Program-made: the position numbers and the translations under genes | The notes under the pieces: model-generated | Databases searched by the model: none | Told to the model about the DNA's origin: nothing | The model's input: only the letters and a program-made list of their open reading frames with translations | In this document: positions 52,681-62,054 of the stretch, piece after piece | Position numbering within the stretch: position 1 is the stretch's first letter | Layout: each line of letters begins with the position of its first letter | NCBI RefSeq assembly: GCF_000709345.1 | Contig: NZ_KL448323.1 | Coordinates: 892,242 to 956,241 of the forward strand | From: Polaromonas glacialis | GTDB taxonomy: Bacteria; Pseudomonadota; Gammaproteobacteria; Burkholderiales; Burkholderiaceae_C | Length of the DNA: 64,000 nucleotides | Direction of reading: 5' to 3'

Positions 52681-54723
52681 ATGCCTCCCATCCTCCAGCG
52701 CGCCGCCGCTTTTGTCCGCGTGCAATTCCACCGCCTTGTCAGCCTGATCAAGCAATACCCCTTCCGGGCTGCCCTGGTGCTTCCGGCGCTGCTGCTGCTT
52801 TACGTGCTGGTGCTGATTCCCTTCACGCCGGGCATCGGCGACCTGCGCAAGGCCAAGTCCGAAACGCCGTCGGTGCTGCTGGCGTCCAACGGCACGGTGC
52901 TGGCCGAGTACCGGCGCAGCAACCGGCGCTGGGTCACGCTGGACAAGATTTCGCCGCATGTCGTCAATGCGCTGATCAGCACCGAAGACCACCGCTTCTA
53001 CCAGCACCACGGCATCGATTTGCGGCGCACCTTTGGTGCGCTGCTGAGCACCCTGTCGGGCGAGCTGCAGGGCGGCTCGACCATCACGCAGCAGCTGGCG
53101 CGCAACCTGTATCCCGAGGAAATCGGCCGCGCCGCCACCATCACGCGCAAGGTCAAGGAGGCGATCACCGCGCTGAAGATCGAGTCGGTGTATTCCAAGG
53201 ACGAGATCCTGGAAACCTACCTCAACACCGTGCCTTTTCTCTACAACGCCTTCGGCATCGAAATGGCGGCGCGCACCTACTTCGACAAGTCGGCCGACAA
53301 GCTCGATGTGCTGGAAAGCGCCACCTTGATCGGCATGCTCAAGGGCACCAGCTACTACAACCCGGTGCTCAACCCCGACCGCGCCCTCAAGCGCCGCAAC
53401 CTGGTGCTGGCGCAGATGGTCAAGCATGGCAAGCTCGCTCCGGCCCGGCTCGACGCGCTGGAAAAGCGGCCGCTGCGGCTGGATTTTGAACGCCAGGTCG
53501 AGCCCCTGGGCGCGGCCCCCCACGTCGCCCAGCACCTGCGCAAATGGCTGATTTCGTGGGCCGACAGCAAGGGCTACGACATCCACGCCGACGGCCTGCG
53601 GGTACGCACCACGATCGACGCCAACATCCAGAAGCTGGCCAACCAGGCGGTGGCGCGGCAGCTGGCGCAATTGCAAAAGCTGGCGGACGGCCAGCGCAAG
53701 GCCGGCGCCGAGCGCGCCATGCTGCAGGCCGGCTTTCTGGCGCTGGACCCGCGCAGCGGCGCGGTGCGCGCCTGGGTCGGCAGCCGGGATTTCGCGCAGG
53801 AGCAATTCGACCACGTCAGCCAGGCGCGGCGCCAGCCCGGATCGACCTTCAAGCCTTTCGTGTACGGCGCGGCCTTCATGCAGGGGCTGAGCCCGTCGTT
53901 TGCCTTCATCGACCAGCCGGTCGCCATCGACTCGGGCGGCGGCGACGTGTGGACGCCCAGCGATGCCACGCCGCCCACCGGCCAGCCCACCACGCTGCGC
54001 GACGGGCTGGTGTATTCCAAGAACACCATCACCGCCCAGCTGGTGCAGAAAATCGGCCCGGCCAGCGTCGGCCAGCTGGCCCAGGCCCTGGGCGTGCGCC
54101 AGAGCAAGCTCGACGTGGTGCCTTCGCTGGCGCTGGGCACCAGCCCGGTCACGCTGCTGGAAATGGTCGCCGCCTACGGCAGCATCGCCAACGGCGGCCA
54201 CTACCTGCTGCCGGTGCTGGTGGCCAGCGTCGAAGACCACCAGGGCAATCTGCTGGAAACCTTCACGCCGGTCAGGGAAGCGACGCCGGCCATGCCGCGC
54301 GCCGACTCCCTGACGCTGGTGGACGTGATGCGCGGCGTGATCGACCAGGGCACCGGCAGCGCCATACGCCAGCGCTACGGCATCCAGGCCGACGTGGCCG
54401 GCAAGACCGGCACCACGCAGGACAACACCGACGGCTGGTTCATCATGATGAATCCGCAGCTCGTGGCCGGCGCGCGGGTCGGTTTCAACGACAACAGCGC
54501 GACGATGGGCAACTGGGGGCAGGGCGCGCGCAGCGCATTGCCGATGGTCGGCGAGGTGTTCCAGGGCGCGTTTCGCAACCGCTGGCTGGACCCCAACGCC
54601 GAGTTCGACATACCGCGCAGGCGGCCGCCACCGCCACCGCCGCCGCCCCAGCAGCGGCGGAGCGATCCGCTGGCGGACATCGTCAACGGCCTGTTCGGCA
54701 GGATCTTGAAGCAGCTCCAGTAG
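52681..54723 (+). CDS. Class A penicillin-binding protein 1A (PBP1a-like), 680 aa
   Basis: Bifunctional peptidoglycan glycosyltransferase/transpeptidase. The single N-terminal membrane anchor is at about 28-47 (RAALVLPALLLLYVLVLIPF). The GT51 domain has STEDHRFYQHHGID (Glu102), GGSTITQQLARNL and EILETYLNTVPF. The transpeptidase domain has the active Ser388 in QPGSTFKPF, YSKNT as SxN and AGKTGTTQDNTDGWF as KTG. A short proline-rich tail (PPPPPPPPQQR) follows. It ends 21 bases before the MFS gene. A paralogue lies 3.4 kb downstream at 58143. Confidence 0.95.
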   Translation: MPPILQRAAAFVRVQFHRLVSLIKQYPFRAALVLPALLLLYVLVLIPFTPGIGDLRKAKSETPSVLLASNGTVLAEYRRSNRRWVTLDKISPHVVNALISTEDHRFYQHHGIDLRRTFGALLSTLSGELQGGSTITQQLARNLYPEEIGRAATITRKVKEAITALKIESVYSKDEILETYLNTVPFLYNAFGIEMAARTYFDKSADKLDVLESATLIGMLKGTSYYNPVLNPDRALKRRNLVLAQMVKHGKLAPARLDALEKRPLRLDFERQVEPLGAAPHVAQHLRKWLISWADSKGYDIHADGLRVRTTIDANIQKLANQAVARQLAQLQKLADGQRKAGAERAMLQAGFLALDPRSGAVRAWVGSRDFAQEQFDHVSQARRQPGSTFKPFVYGAAFMQGLSPSFAFIDQPVAIDSGGGDVWTPSDATPPTGQPTTLRDGLVYSKNTITAQLVQKIGPASVGQLAQALGVRQSKLDVVPSLALGTSPVTLLEMVAAYGSIANGGHYLLPVLVASVEDHQGNLLETFTPVREATPAMPRADSLTLVDVMRGVIDQGTGSAIRQRYGIQADVAGKTGTTQDNTDGWFIMMNPQLVAGARVGFNDNSATMGNWGQGARSALPMVGEVFQGAFRNRWLDPNAEFDIPRRRPPPPPPPPQQRRSDPLADIVNGLFGRILKQLQ

Positions 54724-54744
54724 CCGACAGCGCCAGTTCAGCCC

Positions 54745-55980
54745 ATGTCATCCAGCGATTCAACGATGGCGCCGGCCATCAGCCCGGCCACGCGCCGTTC
54801 CATCCTGCTGCTGTCGTTCGCCACCTTCGCCAGCATGGCGGCGCAGCGCATCTGCGACGCCATGCTGCCCGAACTGTCGCGCGTGTTCGCGGTCGGCCTG
54901 GGGCAGGCGGCGCAGGTGGTGTCGGTGTTTGCCATCACCTACGGTGCGGCACAGCTGTTCTACGGCCCGCTGGGCGACCGCATCGGCAAGTTTCGCGTCA
55001 TCACCTTTGCCACGCTCGGGTGCAGCATTGGCAGCGCGCTGGCGGTGGCTGCCGGCACGCTGGACATGCTGGTGTTTGCGCGCCTGCTGATGGCGCTGGG
55101 CGCCGCCGCCCTGATCCCGCTGTCGATGGCCTGGATCGGCGACGCGGTGCCGTCCGAACAGCTCCAGGAAATGCTGACGCGCACCGGGCTGGGCAGCACC
55201 CTGGGCATTGTCGGCGGCCAGCTGGTCGGCGGCCTGCTGACCGATGCGCTGGGCTGGCGCTGGGCCTTTGTGTTCATGACGGTGCTGTTCGGCGTGGTCG
55301 GTTCGCTGCTCTGGCTGGACCTGCGCCGGCAGCGCGCGCCGGCCGCGAAGGCCCAGGCGCCTGACAGGGCGGCAGCGCCGCGCCTGGGCTTCGTCGCGCA
55401 GGCGCTGCAGATCGTGACCGGTCCCTGGTCGCGCATCATCTTGCTGATGGCGCTGGTCGAAGGCGCCGCAGGCTTTGGCGTGCTGGCGATCTGGGCTTCG
55501 CACCTGCACCGCTCGCTGAGCCTGTCGCTGTCGCTGGCCGGCGCCATCGTCGCTCTGTTCGGCCTGGGCGGCATGGGTTACATGGCGGTTGGCCGCCACC
55601 TGATCCGCCGCTTCGGCCAGCAGGGGCTGGTGCTGATCGGCGGCGGCATCGTCGGCGTGTCCGCGCTGGTGCTGGCCTACACGCCGCACTGGGGTCCGGC
55701 GCTTCCGGCCAGCTTGCTGGCGGGTTTTGGCTTTTTCATGTTCCACAACACCATGCAGGCCAACGCCACGCAGATGGCGCCACATGCGCGCGGCACGGCG
55801 GTGTCGCTGTTTTCCTCGTCGCTGTTCCTGGGCCAGTCGATCGGCGTGGTGCTGGCCGCCAGCCTGATCGACCGCATCGGGACCGGCGCGGTGATTGCAC
55901 TGGGCGGCGCGGTGATGGCGCTCGAAGGCGTCTACTTCGCCTGGGTGCTGCGCCGGCGCGAGCGGCTGTTGAAAGACTGA
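54745..55980 (+). CDS. MFS transporter, drug-efflux type, 411 aa
   Basis: About 12 membrane helices. Motif A between helices 2 and 3 is GPLGDRIGKFRVI, and SMAAQRICDAMLPELSRVF precedes it. LGWRWAFVFMTVLFGVVGSLLWLDLR is helix 6 and its end, the boundary of the two halves. The family includes Bcr/CflA and related 12-helix drug/H+ antiporters. It lies 21 bases after the PBP gene and may be co-transcribed. The substrate is unknown. Confidence 0.88.
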   Translation: MSSSDSTMAPAISPATRRSILLLSFATFASMAAQRICDAMLPELSRVFAVGLGQAAQVVSVFAITYGAAQLFYGPLGDRIGKFRVITFATLGCSIGSALAVAAGTLDMLVFARLLMALGAAALIPLSMAWIGDAVPSEQLQEMLTRTGLGSTLGIVGGQLVGGLLTDALGWRWAFVFMTVLFGVVGSLLWLDLRRQRAPAAKAQAPDRAAAPRLGFVAQALQIVTGPWSRIILLMALVEGAAGFGVLAIWASHLHRSLSLSLSLAGAIVALFGLGGMGYMAVGRHLIRRFGQQGLVLIGGGIVGVSALVLAYTPHWGPALPASLLAGFGFFMFHNTMQANATQMAPHARGTAVSLFSSSLFLGQSIGVVLAASLIDRIGTGAVIALGGAVMALEGVYFAWVLRRRERLLKD

Positions 55981-56020
55981 CGCCAGGGCGCTGGCACGCA
56001 TTCGCTTTAACCCGCAAACT

Positions 56021-56090
56021 GAATTTTAGGCATCAAATATGCCTTCTGCGCACGGCCAGTCTGCACAAGCAGCTATGAATTCAGTAGCTC
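56021..56090 (-). repeat. Dispersed palindromic intergenic repeat, copy f
   Basis: Minus-strand copy with AGCTACTGAATTCATAGCTG, then TGTGCA, and GCGCAGAAGGCATATTTGAT. Very like copy b at 20.9 kb. It lies between the convergent MFS and hydrolase genes. Confidence 0.65.
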
Positions 56091-56100
56091 GATGCGGTTT

Positions 56101-57150
56101 TTACCGGCGGCCCATTTCCGGCTCAGCCCCCAGCGTCAGGTCGTCCTCCGTCATGGTCGTGAAGTGGTCCAGCGACACCGCATGCAGCGGCGTGTCGATG
56201 GCGTTCACCACCCGGTCCAGCGCGGCGTAATGCGCCATGTGGCCGACGCCGGGAACGAGAAACAGCTCGCTGTGCGGCAGTTCATCGTGCAGCCGGACGG
56301 AATGGGCTTGCGGATCGACGACCACGTCCTCTTCTCCGGCGATGAGCGTCACCGGCAGGACGAGTTCGGCGTAGCGTTTGGACATCGTACTGGCGGCAGG
56401 CACCATGAAGGCCGCATCCTCGGCATTGGCGCGCAGCTGCACCGGCCGCAGCATCATCTCCCGCGAGATGACCGGGAAGAAATTGTCCGGCAACTCCCTG
56501 GGCGCAAACATGGCCTGGGCCATTTTCTTGAGCATGAGCCGGCTTGACAACGCCGTGACCGTGTAGCGCATCACATCGCCCAGCACCGGCAGGGCGACCG
56601 GCGCGGTCAGCAGCGCATCAACGCGAAAGCTCGGGTAGAAGTAGCCGCCCACCAGCACCAGGCTGCGCACGTTTTCCGGATACGCCAGGGCCATGGCCAC
56701 TGCCACCATCGTGCCCATCGAGTGGCCGACGACGACCGGCCGCTCGATGCCCAGGCGTTCCAGCGCCGCGCGCAGCAGGTCGGCCTGCGCCGCTGGCGTC
56801 CAGAGCCGGTCGCGCGGCCGGCTGCTGTGGCCAAAACCGGGCCGGTCAAAGGCGACCACGCGGTGGTTGCGGGCCAGCCGGTCCATCAGGCCGCTGGCGA
56901 TGAAGTCCGCATGCGTGACGGTGTTGCCATGGATCAGCACGACCGGCGGGCCTTCGCCGCGCTCGACATAGTGCAGGTCAACGCCGTCAATGTCGATGAA
57001 GTCGCCGGCGGGCGGGTTGTCGCGCTCGGCCCGGCGCGCCTGGACTTCAACCCAGGCGGCGGTGGCGGCCGCACTGGCCACGGCAGCCAGGGCGATGGCG
57101 CCGGAGCGGGACATGGCCGGGGATTTCTTGATGGAACTGAAACGGTTCAT
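56101..57150 (-). CDS. Alpha/beta hydrolase with N-terminal membrane anchor, about 349 aa
   Basis: The alpha/beta hydrolase fold is clear: VVLIHGNTVTHADF (oxyanion HG), VVAFDRPGFGHSSRP, the nucleophile elbow VVVGHSMGTMVA with its Ser, an Asp in AGEEDVVVDP, and the catalytic His in VPGVGHMAHY. An N-terminal hydrophobic segment (AIALAAVASAAATAAWVEV) may anchor it to the inner membrane or act as a signal. ATG 57150 (MNRFSSIKK) is preferred; ATG 57168 and a longer start at 57207 are possible. It is in the haloalkane dehalogenase/esterase-like branch. Substrate unknown. Confidence 0.88.
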   Translation of the reverse strand: MNRFSSIKKSPAMSRSGAIALAAVASAAATAAWVEVQARRAERDNPPAGDFIDIDGVDLHYVERGEGPPVVLIHGNTVTHADFIASGLMDRLARNHRVVAFDRPGFGHSSRPRDRLWTPAAQADLLRAALERLGIERPVVVGHSMGTMVAVAMALAYPENVRSLVLVGGYFYPSFRVDALLTAPVALPVLGDVMRYTVTALSSRLMLKKMAQAMFAPRELPDNFFPVISREMMLRPVQLRANAEDAAFMVPAASTMSKRYAELVLPVTLIAGEEDVVVDPQAHSVRLHDELPHSELFLVPGVGHMAHYAALDRVVNAIDTPLHAVSLDHFTTMTEDDLTLGAEPEMGRR

Positions 57151-57391
57151 AAGGGCTTTCAAGTGCATTGAAAAAAAGATGCGGTTTGCCCGGAATGCAA
57201 ACCGCAAAAATAAAGACTAACGGTTATTGGTGTTTACCCGCGTGACAATGTGTTTTGTTACCAGCCCGGCGCGTGCCGCAGGCAGCCGAAAAAAAGGTCG
57301 GCAGCGTGCCTGCCATGCGGTTTTTGCCTACGCTCGGGCGCAGCATGCGGGTTTAACGTTCTAGCTTTGGCAAATCAATAGGAGCAAGAAA

Positions 57392-58057
57392 ATGGCGAAT
57401 GATTTCCTGGGGCAGATTCTGGGCAGCGTGCTGGGCAATGCCCGGGCCGGCCAGCAAAGCCCGATGGGCGGCGGCGGCGGCCTCGGTGACCTGCTGGGCG
57501 GGCTGATGGGGGGCGGTGCAGCGCAGGGCGCGGGCGGCTCTGGCGGCCTGGGCGACTTGCTGGGCGGGCTGTTGGGTGGCGGCGCGGGGCAAGGCGCAAA
57601 CAGCCCCGGGGGCTTGGGCGGACTGGGCGGTTTGGGCGTGGGTCAGGGCCAGGTCCAGGGCGGCTCGGGCATGGGAAACAAGGGAAGCGCGCTGATGCTC
57701 CTGCTGCTGCCGCTGGCCATGCAATGGGTGCAGCGCAATGGCGGCATTGGCGGGGTGCTGGAGCGTTTCCGGAACCAGGGTTACAGCCGGCAGGCCGCCT
57801 CGTGGGTTTCCACCGGCGAGAACGAGGAACTGCCGCCGCAGGCGGTCAGTGAACTGATGGGAACGGAAGAGCTTTCGCGCCTGTCGCAGCAGCTCGGCGT
57901 CAGCCAGGAAGAAGTGTCCTCGGGCATGGCGCAAATCCTGCCGGAAATGGTGAACCAGCTGACGCCGCAAGGCGGCGTGCCGGATGACGGCGACGAGGTG
58001 CTCAACCGTGGAACGTCGATGCTGGAACAGATCATGAACGCCGCGCAGCGCCGCTGA
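57392..58057 (+). CDS. YidB-family glycine-rich protein, 221 aa
   Basis: MANDFLGQILGSVLGN start, two glycine-rich low-complexity tracts (GGGGGLGDLLGGLMGGG and a second copy), a helical middle, and the DUF937/YidB-type C-terminus ERFRNQGYSRQAASWVSTGEN and LGVSQEEVSSGMAQILPEMVNQLTP. Function is unknown in the family. A good GGAGC ribosome-binding site precedes it. It stands alone between the hydrolase and the second PBP gene. The glycine repeats may be polymorphic. Confidence 0.88.
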   Translation: MANDFLGQILGSVLGNARAGQQSPMGGGGGLGDLLGGLMGGGAAQGAGGSGGLGDLLGGLLGGGAGQGANSPGGLGGLGGLGVGQGQVQGGSGMGNKGSALMLLLLPLAMQWVQRNGGIGGVLERFRNQGYSRQAASWVSTGENEELPPQAVSELMGTEELSRLSQQLGVSQEEVSSGMAQILPEMVNQLTPQGGVPDDGDEVLNRGTSMLEQIMNAAQRR

Positions 58058-58142
58058 CGCGTTTGACACGTGGCCAGCAGCGCAAAAGCACGTCGGCCGG
58101 CGCCGCCCGAGTGTCGTGTGACGCGACACTAGAATCGCGGCC

Positions 58143-60617
58143 ATGAGAATGCTCCTGCCCCGCTTCAAGCAATTTGCCGCTTCGCTTCCTGGCCGGCTGC
58201 GTCGTCTGACCCGGCGCGACTGGGTTTGGGTGGCGCTGGCCTTGCCGGTTTTGCTGCTGCTTTACGCGCTGGTCCAGGTTCCGTTCACGCCCAGCATTTC
58301 CGACCTGCGCAAGGCCAAGTCCGAAAAAGCCTCGGTGCTGATGTCCACCGACGGCCAGGAACTGGCGGTGTTCCGGCAGGCGAACCGTGAATGGGCCAGA
58401 TTAGCCGAGATTTCGCCCAAGGTCATCGACGCACTCATCGCCACCGAGGACCGGCGGTTTTACCAGCACCACGGCATGGACCTCAAACGCACGGCTTCTG
58501 CGCTGTTCCAGACCTTCACGGGCGACCTGCAGGGCGGCTCGACCATCACGCAGCAACTGGCGCGCAACCTGTTTCCCGACGAGATTGGCCGCGCCGCCAG
58601 CTTGAACCGCAAGATCCGCGAGGCCGTCACGGCGCTGAAGATCGAGTCGGTCTACACCAAGGACGAGATCCTGGAAACCTATCTGAACACCGTGCCGTTT
58701 CTCTACAACGCGCACGGCATCGAGATGGCGGCGCGCACCTACTTTGACAAGACGGCCGGCCAGCTCGACGTGCTGGAAGGTGCCACGCTGGTCGGCATGC
58801 TCAAGGGCACCAGCTATTACAACCCGGTGCAAAACCCCGAGCGCTCGCTGCAGCGCCGCAACATCGTGCTTGCGCAGATGGTGAAAAACGGCACGCTGCC
58901 CCAAGCCAGCCTGTCCGGCCTGCAGAAAAGGCCGCTGAAAATCGATTTCGAGCGGCAGACCGAGCCGCTGGGTTCAGCGCCGCACCTGGCCCAGCAGCTC
59001 AAACGCTGGCTGATCGAGTGGGCGGATCGCAACAGCTACAACATTTATGCCGACGGGCTGGTGGTGCGCACCACGATCGATTCGCGCCTGCAGGACATGG
59101 CTACCAAGGCGGTGACGCGCCATGCCGACAAGCTGCAGCGGCAAGCCAGCGCGGCGTGGGGCCTGAACGCCGGCTGGAAGGCTAGAAAAACCCTGGTGCA
59201 GTCCTTTGTGCGGGCCACGCCCGACTACAAGGCCGCGCTGGAGTCCGGCCAGACGCCGGAGCAGGCGCTGCAGCAACTGCTGGCCGACGCCGGTTTCATG
59301 CAAAAGCTGCACGACGGCAAGACGCGCCTGCAGGCCGGCTTCATGGCGCTTGATCCGCGAAACGGGCAGGTGCGGGCCTGGGTCGGCAGCCGGGATTTTG
59401 CGCAGGACCAGTTCGACCATGTGCAGCAGGCGCGCCGCCAGCCCGGTTCGACCTTCAAGCCTTTTGTCTACGGCGCCGCGTTCGAGGACGGCGCCAAGCC
59501 GACCGATACCTTCGTCGATCAGGCCGTGGCCATACCGCTGGGCAACGGCGCTTTCTGGCGGCCCAGCGATGGCGGCGGCCCGAGCGGCGCCCGCATGAGC
59601 CTGCGCCAGGGGCTGATGTATTCGAAAAACACCATCACAGCGCAGGTCATGCAGCAGGTCGGGCCGGCGCATGTCGCTGCATTGGCCCGGTCCATGGGCG
59701 TGCGCGACAGCCGGCTGGAGGAAGTGCTGTCGCTGGCGCTGGGAACCAGCCCGGTGACCTTGAAGGAAATGGTGACGGCCTACGGCACGATTGCCAATGA
59801 CGGCAACTTCATCGAGCCGGTCCTGGTCACGCAGATTGAAGACCGCAACGGCAAGGTGCTGCAGGCCTTTGCGCCCCAGGTGGCCGAGGTGGCCATGCCC
59901 GCCGAGGTGGCGCAAACCCTGCTGGACACCCTGCGCGGCGTGATCGACCAGGGAACGGGCGCCGGCATCCGCAACCAGTTCGGCATCCAGGCCGACGTGG
60001 CGGGAAAGACCGGCACGACGCAGGACAACACCGACGGCTGGTTCATCCTGATGCATCCGCAACTGGTGGCGGGCGCCTGGGTCGGCTTTAACGACAACCG
60101 CATCACCATGGGCAATGGCTGGGGGCCGGGGGCCCGCAGCGCGCTGCCGATGGTCGGCGAATTCTTCCAGCAGGCCCTGCGCGCCAAAGTGCTGGATGCG
60201 GCGCTGCTTTTTGACGCGCCAAAATTCGCGCAGCCTGCCAACCAATGGAACAATTCCGATGGATCGGAAGAGGCCGAGCCCATGCGGGCAGAGGAAGGCG
60301 GCGTTCAAAACGGTGAAACACCGCCTGATGGCGCCGGGCAGCCGGACCCGGTTGACAGGGATGACAGGCCCTACCGGGACGAGTCCGGCGCGATGCCTGC
60401 GGAAAACCTGCCGCCCCAGCCCGTGGTTCGCTACATCACGGTTCCGCCACCCGCGCAGGACCGCCAGCGGCTGCCGCCAGAAGGGCAGGCCATGCCCAGG
60501 GCTTATGAATTGTTGCCGCCCGAGGGACGGCGGCCGCGCCCAGTGGAGCCACCGCCGGAGACCGTTCAGGGGAACTTCGATCACCCGGCCTTTCCCGCCC
60601 GGCCCGGCCAGCGCTGA
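58143..60617 (+). CDS. Class A penicillin-binding protein 1A, larger paralogue, 824 aa
   Basis: Same fold and motif order as the protein at 52681. Membrane anchor WVWVALALPVLLLLYALVQVPF; GT51 motifs ATEDRRFYQHHGMD (Glu102) and GGSTITQQLARNL; transpeptidase Ser436 in QPGSTFKPF, YSKNT and AGKTGTTQDNTDGWF. It differs by an insertion of about 50 residues before the transpeptidase domain (WGLNAGWKARKTLVQSFVRA and following) and a disordered proline- and acid-rich C-terminal tail of about 120 residues (PPDGAGQPDPVDRDDRPY-type). This second enzyme may have a different partner or regulation. It is a separate transcription unit. Confidence 0.95.
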   Translation: MRMLLPRFKQFAASLPGRLRRLTRRDWVWVALALPVLLLLYALVQVPFTPSISDLRKAKSEKASVLMSTDGQELAVFRQANREWARLAEISPKVIDALIATEDRRFYQHHGMDLKRTASALFQTFTGDLQGGSTITQQLARNLFPDEIGRAASLNRKIREAVTALKIESVYTKDEILETYLNTVPFLYNAHGIEMAARTYFDKTAGQLDVLEGATLVGMLKGTSYYNPVQNPERSLQRRNIVLAQMVKNGTLPQASLSGLQKRPLKIDFERQTEPLGSAPHLAQQLKRWLIEWADRNSYNIYADGLVVRTTIDSRLQDMATKAVTRHADKLQRQASAAWGLNAGWKARKTLVQSFVRATPDYKAALESGQTPEQALQQLLADAGFMQKLHDGKTRLQAGFMALDPRNGQVRAWVGSRDFAQDQFDHVQQARRQPGSTFKPFVYGAAFEDGAKPTDTFVDQAVAIPLGNGAFWRPSDGGGPSGARMSLRQGLMYSKNTITAQVMQQVGPAHVAALARSMGVRDSRLEEVLSLALGTSPVTLKEMVTAYGTIANDGNFIEPVLVTQIEDRNGKVLQAFAPQVAEVAMPAEVAQTLLDTLRGVIDQGTGAGIRNQFGIQADVAGKTGTTQDNTDGWFILMHPQLVAGAWVGFNDNRITMGNGWGPGARSALPMVGEFFQQALRAKVLDAALLFDAPKFAQPANQWNNSDGSEEAEPMRAEEGGVQNGETPPDGAGQPDPVDRDDRPYRDESGAMPAENLPPQPVVRYITVPPPAQDRQRLPPEGQAMPRAYELLPPEGRRPRPVEPPPETVQGNFDHPAFPARPGQR

Positions 60618-60858
60618 ATGGCGGGCATGGCTGGATTCCGGGGGGCCGGCGCTCAGCATTTGCCGGTGCTGCAGTCCGCAATCAGTTGATGCATCTGAAA
60701 TCTGCTGGCTGGTTACCCCACTGCGGATGAGCTGATGCACTGCGGATTGATAATTGCTGCCTTGCGGCTGTTTTGAAGCCATTCCGTTTCCTGCTTTTCG
60801 CATAGTCCATCAGGCCCGGGTTTGACCTGAAGCACCTGAAAACACGCGTGATCCGAAG

Positions 60859-61293
60859 ATGAAAACTTTAATATTGATGTGCGGCCTGTGGTGTTGCACC
60901 TTGGCGCACGCCAGGGCAGACTGGTTCAACGTCATGGGCGACGCGGCCGACGAAAGCGTCAACACCATCGAGGTGGACCCGACCCCCGTTTCCATCACGG
61001 GCGAGACACGCATCATGCGGGTGCGGGTAAGCCGTTCGCAAGACCGCGTCAACTGGGACGGCATTTCCTACCGCTCCTATGTTGCCGACGTTCTTTTTGA
61101 TTGCCCTCAAGATGTGGCCCGCTACCTGTCGATAGACTACTACCGCCTGCCAGGCTGGAAGGGCGAGCCTTACCTGCGGCGGGTGTACCCGCAGACGGAA
61201 CCGCGTTTGATGCAGTTTCGCGATGTCGAGCCCAATCCTTACCGGCGAATCATCCGGGCCGCCTGCAATACCTCCACCATTACCAACAATTGA
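60859..61293 (+). CDS. Small secreted protein, surface-adhesin-E-like, 144 aa
   Basis: The signal peptide MKTLILMCGLWCCTLAHARA is followed by WFNVMGDAADESVNTIEVD and a beta-rich domain with WDGISYRSYVADVLFDC and PEPRLMQFRDVEP-type segments. Two cysteines (DCPQD and AACNT) could form a disulfide. The pattern (signal, W-x-x-x-G, a short beta barrel with ending C) resembles the protein-E-like (PF16747) secreted proteins, but this is a loose match. It precedes the YciH gene in the same direction with a 78-base gap. Confidence 0.6.
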   Translation: MKTLILMCGLWCCTLAHARADWFNVMGDAADESVNTIEVDPTPVSITGETRIMRVRVSRSQDRVNWDGISYRSYVADVLFDCPQDVARYLSIDYYRLPGWKGEPYLRRVYPQTEPRLMQFRDVEPNPYRRIIRAACNTSTITNN

Positions 61294-61371
61294 AATGCCC
61301 TGAGCCTGTGCTTTTCTTCAGCCAGCGGACGGCCTGAAGACGGGCATCGCGCATCCGGCATCGTCCAGATC

Positions 61372-61734
61372 ATGAAAAAATCCTTGTCAGCAACCGGCCT
61401 CGTCTATTCAACCGACGCCGGACGAATGTGTCCCGGTTGCCGCCAGCCGGCATCCGCCTGCGTCTGCAGGCTGGCAAAAGCGCTGCCCAAGTCGGACGGC
61501 GTGGCGCGCGTTTCCCGAAGCACCAAGGGGCGCGGTGGAAAGACCGTCACGCTGGTGACGGGCCTGGCGCTCGGCGAGCCGGCGCTGGTGCAACTGGGCA
61601 AGCAGCTCAAGGCCGCCTGCGGCTCGGGCGGAACGGTCAAGGACGGGGTGATCGAAGTGCAGGGCGACCACTGCGAGCAGGTGATGCTTGCACTGGCCAA
61701 GCAGGGCTTCGCCGCCAAAAGGGCAGGCGGCTGA
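61372..61734 (+). CDS. SUI1/YciH family protein, 120 aa
   Basis: The SUI1 (eIF1-like) fold has SKGRGGKTVTLVTGL-type basic strand residues, LKAACGSGGTVKDGVIEVQGDH and a final hydrophobic strand. Bacterial YciH binds the ribosome and affects initiation fidelity. The N-terminal part carries a cysteine cluster CPGCRQPASACVC (C-x2-C-x6-C-x-C) that looks like a small zinc site. The gene ends 2 bases before the DUF3820 start and probably forms a pair with it. Confidence 0.85.
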   Translation: MKKSLSATGLVYSTDAGRMCPGCRQPASACVCRLAKALPKSDGVARVSRSTKGRGGKTVTLVTGLALGEPALVQLGKQLKAACGSGGTVKDGVIEVQGDHCEQVMLALAKQGFAAKRAGG

Positions 61735-61736
61735 AG

Positions 61737-61949
61737 ATGACGCCCGACGACCTGCCGCTGCTGCTGACGCGTGTCATGCCCTTCGGAAAATACAAGGGCA
61801 CGCCGATTGCCGACCTTCCGGGCAACTACCTGAACTGGTTTGCCCGCGAAGGCTTCCCGAAGGGAGAGATCGGCCGCCTGCTGGCGCTGATGCAGGAAAT
61901 CGACCACAACGGGCTGTCGCATCTGCTCGATCCGCTGCGCAGGCGCTAA
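61737..61949 (+). CDS. DUF3820 family protein, 70 aa
   Basis: MPFGKYKGTPIADLPGNYLNWFAREGFPKGEIG is the hallmark of DUF3820 (quoted as MPFGKYKGTPIADLPGNYLNW and FPKGEIG). This small domain also occurs at the C-terminus of some exonucleases. Function in the free-standing form is unknown. ATG 61737 starts 2 bases after the YciH stop, with its GAAG ribosome-binding site inside the YciH end. Confidence 0.85.
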   Translation: MTPDDLPLLLTRVMPFGKYKGTPIADLPGNYLNWFAREGFPKGEIGRLLALMQEIDHNGLSHLLDPLRRR

Positions 61950-61970
61950 AAGTGCGCCAGCAATCCCTTT

Positions 61971-62028
61971 TGCTATATTAATGATAGCTGCTTGCGCCCG
62001 TGCAATAAGCGAAAGAGGCCGTTTTTAT
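61971..62028 (+). repeat. Dispersed palindromic intergenic repeat, copy g
   Basis: Contains GCTATATTAATGATAGCTGC, then TTGCGCCCGTGCAATAAGCG and AGAGGCCGTTTTT. It lies between convergent DUF3820 and ABC genes and probably marks transcript ends. Confidence 0.65.
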
Positions 62029-62054
62029 CAATAATTTACAACGTCGTGGCACGT

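Noticed and set aside
52414..54240. Minus-strand open frames opposite both PBP genes (also 58974-60803)
   Set aside because: Similar antisense frames appear in both because the two PBP genes are paralogous. They have no independent start signals.
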